DNA from: Hygrocybe punicea
Lineage: Eukaryota; Basidiomycota; Agaricomycetes; Agaricales; Hygrophoraceae
NCBI GenBank assembly: GCA_963556145.1
Contig: OY744468.1
Coordinates: forward strand, 6,696,001 to 6,760,000
Length of the DNA: 64,000 nt
Reading direction: 5' to 3'
The notes beneath the pieces were generated by a model. The model was not told the DNA's origin. It saw only the letters and a program-made list of their open reading frames with translations, and searched no databases. Of this stretch, positions 21,411 to 31,293 are shown one piece after another. The number at the start of each line of letters is the position of its first letter. The stretch's first letter is position 1. A program made the translations under genes and the position numbers.

Positions 21411-22037
21411 TGGCATGAAAGACAATATGGTTACTGCGATAGACCACAACACCCGAGTCCTGTCTGTTGAATTTGTATACGTTCCCTGATCGCGGGACAA
21501 TCTTGAAAGGTGTTGTGATTCATAGACTAGAGTAGAGCCCCTGGAGTAGATCTAACGTCATAACGTGGACTGATTCCGTCTTACCTTCACGTTGACATAA
21601 CCACCTACTTGGGATCCACTTGCCCTTTCCCGTCACTGAAGTTGTCGGAGAGCATCATATGATCATGAATGTTATCGATGCAGGGGTGATGGCAGGTTGA
21701 CAATAGACGGCACTAGACCTGAACGTTGAACGTTGAACCTTCAAATTCCAATCGAACGAGCGCTGGGCCAGTGGGCCACCGGACATACTGGTCCTTTCAT
21801 TCTACACTTTTGGCATGACCTTCTGGCACGACACTCGAGACCAAGTCCAACACTCAAGACCAGTGCGAGCAGAACAGCGACAGGAAGGGAGGGCAGGACG
21901 GGTGAATTTGTGTTGGAGGTTGCACGTTCGCCGACTCCACTAACGTTGATCGTTTCTCATGTGGATCCCATCAAGAATGTCTTCTCATAAATACTGGCCA
22001 ACGTAGGTTCAATGGGGCCTCCCAACCTCCTCTCAAC
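21411..22037. other. Intergenic region upstream of the acid phosphatase
   Basis: No gene recognised. It separates two genes on the same strand and should contain the 3' UTR of the secreted-protein gene and the promoter of the phosphatase. No clear TATA box was seen. Confidence 0.5.
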
Positions 22038-23732
22038 ATGTGGTTCATCGCCGCCCTCTCGCTTCTTATGCAGCTCAAGTACGTTGCCGTATTATCCCAA
22101 CAACCGTACCCTTGTAAACACTCCGTTCAGGTCCCGACTTTTGTTCCCCCATCGTTTGGTCCTACCGTCGCGTCTTCCAATTACGTCGGAGCTAGCAATG
22201 GCTCTCTTCCAAAGGCTACAGTCGTACCTGGAAAGCAATTTGATCGTTTCATCCAAGTAACCCGTCTTACTCTCTCAGTCTCCTTTTGCTCACCCGCCCC
22301 ACGGCCCCCACCCCCCAGATATGGCTCGAAAACACCGACTTTGCCACCGCGAGTAATAACGTGAGCAATCCGTCTCCTTAACGAAGAGACTAAACTGATA
22401 TCTCGTAGTCTGTCTTCACATCCTTGGCCCAACAAGGCATCATACTCGACCAGTACTATGCTTTGACTCACCCTTCCGAACCCAACTACATGGCTATTTT
22501 TGGAGCCGACTTCTGGGGCTTGGCAGACGATGCTTACTACAGCATACCAGCAAAGTCCGTGTTCAATTTTTCCTTCTCAATTTCCTGAATTCGACCTTCA
22601 ATTCTCCTTGCAGCATCTCCACTGTTGTTGACCTTCTGGATGCGAAAAACATCTCCTGGGCTTCCTACCAGGAGAACATGCCCTCCGACGGCTTTACAGG
22701 CTTCAAGTACGTCCTCGCCGCTCTTTGTTCACCCTGTACTTTACCAATCCACCCATCCTCGAAGCTTCACGTTCGTTAACTACTTGAACACATCCGCTCC
22801 TCGCTATACGTTCTATGTCCGCAAGCACAACCCACTCATCTTCTATGACTCCGTTGCGACTGTCCCAGCTCGAGATGTGCTCCAACGCAACTTCAACGAC
22901 TTTGCGGCCGACGTCAATGCATCCGCCATTCCACAATGGGTTTTCGTAACCCCAAACCTTGTCAATGACGCCCACGATACCGACATCACCTTCGTCGCTG
23001 AGTGGCTCCAGTTCTGGCTCTTGCCACTCCTCAATGACACGAACTTCAATGACAACAGGACCCTCATCCTTTTAACATTTGACGAGAACGAAACCTACAC
23101 CATCAATAACCGCATTGTATCCATCCTCCTTGGCGGTGCCGTCCCCGCTGCCATGCACGGGACCACCGACTCGACATACTACACCCATTATTCCACCTTG
23201 AGTACCGTTCAGGCTAATTGGGGCCTCGGCTCCCTTGGACGCGGAGACACCAACAAGTGAGTCTCTTCCGGTCTACACAACTAACACCCCCCCTCACGCA
23301 CGCTCCCTCAGGACCCTCTCCAATGTCTTCTCCTTCGTCGCCCAAGCAACAGGCTATACCAACGTCGACATCACCGGCTCCGATATCCCCCTCACCAACT
23401 TAACTGGCACGATCCCCGGGCCACTCAACGGTAACCAATACGTCCCTTACCTTGCACCCAACACTTCTGCCGTCGGAGCCGGGGGAGGTCCTGTCTTCAT
23501 CGCACCAGGTCTTAACACTGGTCTCAACGTAACCAACGCCCCGGCGCCCGTCAACCTCACCGCCATGAACAAGACGGTCCCTGGCCTTGGACCACCGTCC
23601 TCCACTGCACCGCCAAAAGCGACGGGGACTGGATCGGGATCGGGGTCGAGCGGCTCTGTGGGTCGGGAGGTGGCTGCAGAGTCCGCTGCAGTTTTAGGTG
23701 TTTTGATGGGCGGTGCGATGTTATTCTTGTGA
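22038..23732 (+). CDS. Secreted acid phosphatase (phosphoesterase family), GPI-type C-terminus
   Basis: Six exons (22038-22256, 22319-22360, 22409-22554, 22614-22706, 22765-23256, 23312-23732) sum to 1413 nt, a 470-residue protein. It belongs to the fungal phosphoesterase family of secreted acid phosphatases (PhoA-like), which release phosphate from organic esters outside the cell. Family motifs in order: IWLENTDF, THPSEPNYMAIFG, NISTVVDLLDAKNISWASY, YVRKHNP, FVTPNLVNDAHDT, LLTFDENETY, HYSTLSTVQANWGLGSLGRGD. A signal peptide (MWFIAALSLLMQL) opens the protein. A Gly/Ser linker plus hydrophobic tail (AVLGVLMGGAMLFL) suggests a GPI anchor. Many N-x-S/T sites fit a secreted glycoprotein. The gene appears intact. 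Such genes are commonly induced by phosphate starvation; nothing in the promoter proves that here. Confidence 0.93.
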
Positions 23733-23963
23733 GAGGTATATCTTGCCTTGCATCTCAGGACAACTAGTTTATCATGCCCGAACTTTTCAATACCCGAACT
23801 TCTCAATATCTTCTTTATTCTGCATATCAGATTCCTGTCGGTAGTAGCATTTAAATAGGTTGTGAGATTGACGCTTCTTTAGCCGCTCTGCTATTTGACT
23901 ATAATGTACATCCACTTGTCCTAAAAACTATATTCTGGTGTTCGTAAATCTTGAGACTTTTGC
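23733..23963. other. Convergent 3' intergenic region
   Basis: Short AT-rich gap between the ends of the phosphatase (plus) and the lipase remnant (minus). A 10-base near-repeat CCCGAACTT occurs twice near 23,780-23,802. No terminator element can be named for this organism. Confidence 0.4.
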
Positions 23964-24885
23964 TCATTGCCACCATTCACGAGCCCTCGGACCACATCTC
24001 TTGGGAGTGACTTGTTCAAGTCGATCCTGTAAGGATGTCGAACGAAACTGGTATGAGAAGATAGCCATATCCCGTGAATAAGATATCAACAAATACCCAA
24101 TAATTGACAGGAGAATGCGCGGCCAATCGTCCGATGAATGGTATGTGCTGAGAGGCCAAGAACATCTTCTTCACAGTCAAACCACGTAACACAGCGTCCT
24201 GCCTCATGGCCGTAATCTCTTCGCTGCTGAAATCAGATTTCACGTCGACCGAGACGACTTTGGGTCCAGGGAGGAGGCGGTCTTGGCCTTGAACCTCGCA
24301 TGAGAGAGGAGACGGTTTCAAGAAGATTTCAATGCCAAGATGACAGAAGTTGAATAGATTTTCTGGATCCACATTTGTGTTTCATGGTTCCTACCACACA
24401 ACGGCATGAAGACAGCTCACCAGGGTCCAAGTCAACATCTCTGAAATCGCCAAGAGACGGGAGACCAGTAGCAACGAAGTCGTTTCGGTTCGTAACGCGC
24501 CACATGGATCTGGTAACCTCAGGGTCGGTGCGCAAGCCCTTGTGCAACGCTGCGAGTGATTCCAGTTATCAAAATGGGACAATAAGTATCATCATTAAAA
24601 TTTAACCAACCCTCACGGCTGACAATATCCGACTGTAGCAATTTGAGGAAGTGTCTCGACGTAATGTAAGAAGACAACGCACGACAATTGGAGTGGCAAA
24701 GAGGTACGCATCCCGTAGAAGAGCGCTTGATCCGATGTCCTCAGAGAGGAGAGCTTTCGAGTAAGCCAACGAAGCAATGGCTGTACCCAGACTGTGTCCG
24801 GTGAACCATACGTGAATCTTGGTACCAGGCGGTTTCCCTTTGGCGAGCTCATCCGTAGCTATCTTAATCCCAGTTGCAATCGTGT
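23964..24885 (-). pseudogene. Class 3 lipase, 5'-truncated
   Basis: The minus-strand exon starting after an ATTCTAG acceptor (first base 24,885) encodes HVWFTGHSLGTAIASLAYS. GHSLG is the G-x-S-x-G nucleophile elbow of fungal class 3 lipases. Later exons contain RVTNRNDFVATGLPS and HSPVNYW-DRLEQ; the first resembles the catalytic Asp region and the second the catalytic His region. The stop is at 23,964. The protein should be much longer at its N-terminus: the lid and oxyanion strands are absent. The next 210 bp upstream hold only the promoter of the divergent Crinkler-like gene. It is therefore truncated at its 5' end, probably by a rearrangement, and unlikely to be active. Confidence 0.7.
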
Positions 24886-25013
24886 CTAGAATAAAACGAA
24901 AATCAGCGGTCAGGGGGATATTGGAAAATGTCTTAAGAGTGCTTAAGTTTTAGGGATACGGACCTCATTCAATGGCAAAGAAGTTGGATTTTGATCGGGG
25001 CCGATGATCAACA

Positions 25014-25024
25014 TATATAAAAGC
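25014..25024 (+). promoter_or_regulatory. TATA box of the Crinkler-like gene
   Basis: ATATATAAAAG lies about 75-85 bp upstream of the ATG at 25,099, in a normal fungal TATA position. A C/T-rich stretch (TCTCGACATCTTCAAC) just before the ATG fits a transcription start region. Confidence 0.6.
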
Positions 25025-25098
25025 ACGGTGGTTGACACGATCTCGACATCTTCAACTTGTCGTTCTCGCCCACCACAACCTGTCAGAAAAAAGCCAGA

Positions 25099-27180
25099 AT
25101 GACTTCCGTATCAGATTCGCAAACGGAGCTCGAACTGGAATGGCCCGGGGTAGTACCGCCTATGGTATGTGTCAGCTTGTAGTCTCAGGCTGCTCCTATA
25201 CCTCATGACTATTCCACTACAGTATTCCGGATCAACGCTGAGCGCCATCATCGCTCATTACGAAGAAGAAGTTGAAAGATGGAATGCGATGAAGGTTCCC
25301 GATTATCTCCCACTTGCTAAGTTGCACTGTAAGTTTTGGGGCACCAGCATGGCTGAAGAGGAAAAACAGTGGCGCAACACGCAGCCACCCGATTCACTGC
25401 CAATGACGCACCCTCCTACGATAAGAGGTGAACCTGGACGCCAAGACGAAAACCTTGAAGGTGATCATATGGACGAGGGCCACGATGTGGGTGTGAACGA
25501 TCCCGATACCGATGATATCTTTCGTGGTTGTTATGTTCTCGACATCAACATCGAGGGCATCGAGTTCAAAAGGATTTGGATCCGCGCCGAATACAAACGA
25601 ATATACGACGCTCTCGAATCCTACTACCTTGGTCTCGTAGACCAATCTCCTGCTCCAGGCGCTGTCCTTACTGGACAGCCAGGCATTGGTGAGTCCTCAC
25701 GTTGCTGTCTTCAGTTCACTAACTTCCCTCTTACAAAGGTAAGAGCGTTTGGATATATTATGCTCTACGTCGACGACTCGCTGAACAAAAGCCGTTCATC
25801 TGGTATTACCAAAAAGCCTGCTATTTATTCGTGCAAGAAGGTGTCTATGAATTGGAACCCACGTTTCAGCGCCGCTTTCACCTCAAGACCTTCGTCTGGA
25901 CTTTCATCGACTCAGATGCGAGTAGGGATGGGGTCCCAGATGACCTCATCTTCCACGGAACACGCCTTTTCGCCGTCTACGTCACTTCCCCAGCAAAGGA
26001 GCGTTGGTCTCGTATGGATAAAGTTGTGAATCGAATGGTTGTCGTGATGGACCCGTGGACAAAGGCGGAGATTCGCTATGCGTGAGTCATTCACCATATA
26101 TTATACTCCATATGCTGATAATTCCTGAGTGCACCGTTGAGGTTGAATGGGGATAATCTTGACTTTGATCGCATATTCGGGGTATACAACAAATTTGGAC
26201 CCATCCCCCGTCTTTGCTTCGACAAGCTACTTACGGATAGGGGTTTACGGACTTATGAGAATGAGCTTGCAAAGGCGTTGCATGCTATAAACCCGACTCA
26301 GCTTCAGGAACTCATCATCCGGAGTGGGAGTTTGTCTATGAATTCGGTTTCCAACAAGATTTGCCTTATCAGACGTGAATCCCGGGAAGAGGTTTATGAT
26401 GATGTTCACGTTTCCGCCATCACGGACTTCGTTGAAGGACAACTTCTTGTCACTCTCCGAACATTCGACCGTCGAGAACAGATTCAGCTGTATAAGCAAC
26501 TTGCATCGGTACCTGGTGCGAGAGGAATGTCGGGCAATGTGTTCGAAGCATATTGCCAAGTTCGTTTTCAGAGCAAGATTCATCTCGAAATCATTCCTAT
26601 GGTGCGACTACCAGACGTAACATCCACGCGGAACAGCAAGAAGAGAAAAACTGCAGAGGGAGAGGCTGATGCAAGTCGTAGGCCACAATGGCATTCGAGT
26701 CACAAGACCCTACAGAATGACAAGCTGGAGGAGAAACGTCGTGTCGCCTTAGGCAAAAAATCACATCTCGACATATGCCCTCGCTATACCATTCAGTACA
26801 TAGAAAACGACCTCGAACAAACGTCAATTGTTTCCAACGTTTACTATATACCGGAAAAGAGTAACCAAGTCGCATTGGACTCATTTGTTGTGTTCTATGG
26901 GTTACTCTACATTTTCCAGTTTACACGCGCTCAACAGCACAAGATCAAAGTTGGATTGGTCAACTTTCTCAAGAAATGCACCGGGCTTCCGACTAGGGAA
27001 AATTGGCGCTTCATTTTTGTTCTTCCAGATGACGCTGAAATTTTGAAGACTCCTTTTCCTCACGACACCGGTTTACAGGACTTATCGCTTTTCTCGTCGG
27101 TCGTGGTAATGGAGGAGGAGAAGCCGGGATTGATTGGACTTGTCTGGGGCATTCTTCCTGGACGAATGATTTTTTGGTGA
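25099..27180 (+). CDS. Crinkler (CRN)/RHSP-like P-loop protein
   Basis: Exons 25099-25164, 25223-25688, 25739-26081 and 26142-27180 sum to 1914 nt, a 637-residue protein. A Walker A motif, GQPGIGKS, sits at about residues 171-178, spanning the second intron. Downstream are WIYYALRRRLAEQKPFIWYY, a hydrophobic-Asp segment TFVWTFIDSDAS (Walker-B-like) and YVTSPAKERW. The line VVVMDPWTKAEI is characteristic of the NTPase part of Crinkler/retrotransposon-hot-spot proteins in basidiomycetes. A C-terminal alpha/beta domain (about residues 470-637), possibly the restriction-endonuclease-like effector part, follows a Lys/Arg-rich NLS-like patch (NSKKRKTAEG). Family knowledge suggests host-interaction or conflict roles; none is shown here. 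No secretion signal is visible. The gene is intact. Confidence 0.8.
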
Positions 27181-27549
27181 TTGGGTATAATTCCTTGGAT
27201 GGGCTCGATACAGAAAATCTTAGATATTGTCAGAATCATTTCTACGTTCCATAAACTATACGAAGTTGCGTGTCATGTCGTCGGTATCATGGCCTATCAC
27301 CGCCAGCTTACTCGGGAAAGTGGCAGGTCCCTCACTTGGTCTGCTTTTATTAATAATGACAAGAGAGGAAATCATCAGTAAATGTGCAAAAGGTCTGGGG
27401 TGGTCTCAGGCTGGCATTGTCTGGTCCACCAGACCCCCAGACCATGAAGACCCTGCAGCAGAGTCCCCTCTTGACCAGATAGCCCAAGTTGCTCTAAGAC
27501 CTCAAGACCTCGAGACCATGCAAGGTACTCACAGGGGACCAACAAGGAT
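27181..27549. other. 3' region after the Crinkler-like gene
   Basis: Short frames only (27181-27381, 27227-27574). Nothing recognised. Confidence 0.4.
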
Positions 27550-28802
27550 TTATTGTGATCGCGGCAGAACTTAGGATGGTCTTCGAGATCGGCAGAACTA
27601 GATCGGCACACCCCGTCGGCACTTGCCGCAATGATCGGATTTTTTTGGTACAGACCGATCCTCAATACTTCGGACTCGGAACCATGTTCAAGGATTACCT
27701 GCGCGAGTTTCTTCAACCTAGCAACCGTCAAGTTCCATCTCTCAGCGATGCCACTCGCCCTTCGATAAAAGTGGATGCGGCGCTCTTCTTTTACCATCTT
27801 CTCGGCTACCCTCCTAACTCACGACTACTCGAACAAGAGCTTCTCATAGAGCTTCGCAAGATATCCACCCCGGCGAACGCAGTCGGTAAAGGTCTAGCCC
27901 TGTCTTATTCTCAAACTAAGCGGATACTATCCTCTACTCAACGAGCTATCCCAAGTCCGCGAGGAGTGGCCAGATGAGGTCGACTGGGTTTACCGTCTGT
28001 TTACATGTCTCCCTTCTGCTAACGACAAAACTAGCATCATGCCATCACTTCGAGAATTAGCAGAGAGTTATTTTAATCACTTGGGACTGGCTTGTATGTC
28101 TTGGCTGCCAAAATTACGATACGAATGTCTAGTGCTAATTTACTCGGGTATTGGATCTCCCGGGGAAACCAACACCCGACGTATCCAATCACGATTTAAT
28201 TGGAACTGTGACTGTCCTTCTTCGTGAAGCAAAAAAGGGACGCAAATCGTCGCTGAAACGGGTGGTGCGTTTTGTGACGTCTCCTTTCGCTGCCCATACT
28301 CTTAATTCTGTACAGGTCGAGATTCGTGATGTTCCTGTATGCCCTGTGACCAAGTTACGTTTCGAGGAAAGTGCAAAGCCAAGGCTGGGCATTGAAGTGC
28401 AAGTGACCAAGTACTTCGACCTACAACCGTACGAGCAGAATGCAACATACGTATGCGCAGATGATTCAGGGCATGTTCGAGTACGACGTACGTGCAGTCC
28501 ACTCCCTTACCTTTACGGCTTATATCGTTTGATTAGGTTACGTATCGCATGCTATACATCATGCAATCCGTCACCAACAAGACATCGCCAGCACCTTTAT
28601 CTTGCATGCACTCGGTCCAAGGTTCAACAGTTTACCAGATACCCGGCTGGTTAGCCACAGGTACAACTGCCGGATATTTGGTGCCTGTGACTGTTGTCAA
28701 CTTAACTTCGGTGATCCTTTTGATCATTACTATGTGATGGCACGCGGAGGGGAAGTTACCTCGCTTCGATCCCACCAACCCCGTGTCGGTTATCATAGAT
28801 AG
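27550..28802 (+). CDS. Unrecognised protein, gene model only partly resolved
   Basis: A coherent 3' half can be read. The exon with DLPGKPTPDVSNH ends at 28,261. An intron at 28,262-28,315 is followed by an exon with VEIRDVPVCPVTKLRFEE. A second intron at 28,488-28,536 leads to a last exon containing YVSHAIHHAIRHQQDIASTF and the Cys-rich FGACDCCQLNFGDPFDHYY, with a stop near 28,802. Upstream frames (LGTMFKDYLREFLQPSN near 27,690; EEWPDEVDWVYRLFTCLPS near 27,970) probably belong to the same gene, but a frame break near 28,150 could not be resolved by a clean intron. No known domain was identified. It could be a pseudogene. Confidence 0.4.
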
Positions 28803-29573
28803 GGCTGAACATCCACGTACCACCGTGGATACGGAAGCTAGTTGGAAAATCCACGTAAAACACCTTAGGGGTCGCGGGCACAAAAACGTAGCAACTCCGG
28901 GTTAGCATTTCACGACTCATGTGTACTTAGTGCTAATTCCTTTTCTTCCTCTTGAAAGCCTGATACTCAGACGACACGGCGATGATAATGAAGGTCATGA
29001 TGTGTTTGTGTTGAATGTAGTGTTTTTAGTTTCGTGATTGAAAATTATGTTACAATGGACTTCATCTAAAATTCGCGCAATGTTGAAGTATACTACAAAC
29101 GCCAAGCGGGATGTACAATGGAGGAAGCTGGGATACTGAATGTGGTTGCTCGCAATCACTGGAAACAACTACAACTGACGAACTTTGAAACGCCTTGGCG
29201 GGTAAGATTAGGGAATGATGAACACTGAGCACCATTGCGATTTCGGAGGGAGATTTGGATATTGGTCGAAAAAAAGAGGTCGAGCTGAGAGCCCGGACTT
29301 ATCCAATTAATTGTTGCAGCATTTTTCGCCTGGGACAGTAGACCATGATCGTACCCGGCAAATTCATCCTCCAACTCCACACCTCAATGTCCCGAAGATA
29401 GCGGAAAAATGATATTTACAATTCGGGCCGCGGAGGTACCGATAATGTTATTACTTCGAGCTCGACCTCGTACCATCGTGCCCGTAAATATCATGACGAT
29501 GAAGTCAAGTGACCTGCCTTGATAACAACTGTTGCGAAACACCATAGGTATATCTAATGAGAATGTTTGGTTG
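28803..29573. other. Intergenic region between two convergent genes
   Basis: No supported coding frame. The minus-strand frames at 29156-29380 and 29384-29629 lack domain signatures and partly lie downstream of the F-box gene stop. Confidence 0.45.
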
Positions 29574-31244
29574 TCAAGAGTATTTAAGAAGCCATTCGTT
29601 ATCCGCACCGCCAAAATCTTCTTTAACACTATCCACGACCTTCCATAATGGCCACGGCGTCAAGGTCACCTCAGATTCTGTTCGAAGAATGTCCCAGAAG
29701 CGTCGACCCGTTCCAACAATTTCCAAATGCTTGAGATCTTGGATCAAGTCCTCCGGGGCAAGAGGAATATAATCATCTATGCCCGACAGTAGCAAGAACC
29801 AGAGAAACGGCAATTGTGCCAGTCCTTCAAGCTAGTTGGTACAAAATGTTAATGCTAATTGCAAAAATTCGTAAACTTGTGCATTACCAGTGGTGTCAAC
29901 ATCCAAATGTCCATGTATTGCGGATCCCACATTAAGGCAAGGTGCAGCGAGCGAAGCGTCGAGGGCAAGTGTAAAGCAAGATTTTCAAAATCGTCATACG
30001 CGAGCCGCTGACAATACCCGGTATGGAGGCCCAGAACTTGCAGATCAGAAAGATCTCTAACGGCAGGTAAGATAACCCGGAACACTTCCCAAGAAGCACG
30101 CAGTCGAAGACAGAGCCTCCGTAAAGGCCGCCCGTGAATAAACCTAGATATCGCCAAGAATTCTTCGTCATGGCTATCAACATCTGAGCACAATTGAAAT
30201 GAAATTAATTGCGGAAGTGAAGAAACGCTTCTCTGAAAAATGAGATAGACATCCAAGCCGATTGCTCCTGCCAAAACCAAAGACTCCAAACCGACCGTGT
30301 GGTGAAAGACAAGTTCCAAGCCTCTGAGTTCCGTGCCAAAGGGAACGTAGATCTCCAAATGCGTCAGGGAGCTGAGTATTCGAATAGGAATATCGCCAAC
30401 TTGCGAACCCAGCAAGTCAAGCTCTCGCAGAGTCCTTGAATTGGCGCTAGCCATGTCGAGAATGTGACTACAATCTCCTAGTTCCGTATCAACGTCGAAA
30501 GGGAGGTCATGGGATTTAATTGCAAGGGGGTTCGTGAACTGCAGCTGATTGAGACGATGCAAGCCAGTCAACGCTGGCGACCACATTTTGATATTGCTGG
30601 TAGCAAAGAACAATTAGATTGGGTCCAAGATTAGTTAGACCACTTAGACATACAAGGAACATCGCAACTCTTGCAGCTGTGGGCAAAATTTGACGAGAGC
30701 CTCCGCAACATCCTGCGGAAAGTCAGGAAAACCTAGCCAATGGACAGAACGCAAGTGGGGAAGGTGTTCGAGAGCTTTGACTACACATCCTGAAAGAACA
30801 AGTAGGAAATGTCAGATATTGTTGGCATTGTTGGCATTCCAAATTGGATTCACGTCGCTCAAAAATCATATTCCCCGCCGCAAAATAAACTACCATCTTC
30901 TTCACCACCTTTGCAAATTGAGGTGTATGGACGATGTTATCGAGAAGCTCCCAAGAGCGAGACACAAACGACAAATCAACGGAATCCCAGTTCCCATGAA
31001 GGTAGATCTTGACAACTGAAAATAAGAACTGCACAGCGAGATCATGGTGGAGGCGCGATACGAACAAACATGTTCTTTGCTGTGATGGAGGAAGGTGCTC
31101 AACTACAGAACTCCACATTTCGGCTGGAAGTATCGCCATTGCCAGGTCGCTCGAGCCTTGAGATGGTCTTAAGATAACCCTTCTTATGGCGGGGTTGCCA
31201 TGATCGGTTGTATCCTCGGTCATGTGACTCTCCCTTGTCGCCAT
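29574..31244 (-). CDS. F-box/LRR protein
   Basis: Exons, reading downward, are 31244-30854, 30789-30654, 30596-29888 and 29831-29574. Introns are 64, 57 and 56 nt; exons sum to 1494 nt, a 497-residue protein. The F-box lies at about residues 37-75 (LPAEMWSSVVEHLPPSQQRT, CLFVSRLHHDLAVQFLF). Leucine-rich strands follow: LPHLRSVHWLGF, CPQLQELRCS, SRTLRELDLLG, SSLTHLEIYV, LSDLQVLGLH, LRSLHLALM and LKHLEIVG. The expected role is a substrate adaptor of an SCF ubiquitin ligase, by family; the target is unknown. The start chosen is the ATG nearest the F-box, and the frame stays open upstream to 31,367 without another ATG that fits the spacing. The gene is intact and is transcribed away from the kinase gene 49 bp off. 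Confidence 0.82.
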
Positions 31245-31293
31245 ATCAAACGACGCGAACAAACGACGCGAACAACACCGTGGCCTTGTCAAT
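31245..31293. promoter_or_regulatory. 49-bp shared interval between divergent F-box and kinase starts
   Basis: The two start codons (31,244 minus and 31,294 plus) are separated by only 49 bp. Inside is an exact 13-bp tandem duplication, AAACGACGCGAAC, at 31,248-31,260 and 31,261-31,273. Its GACGCG core resembles an MluI-type cell-cycle box. True transcription starts may lie within either annotated 5' coding region, so the interval is a candidate bidirectional promoter rather than a proven one. Confidence 0.55.
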
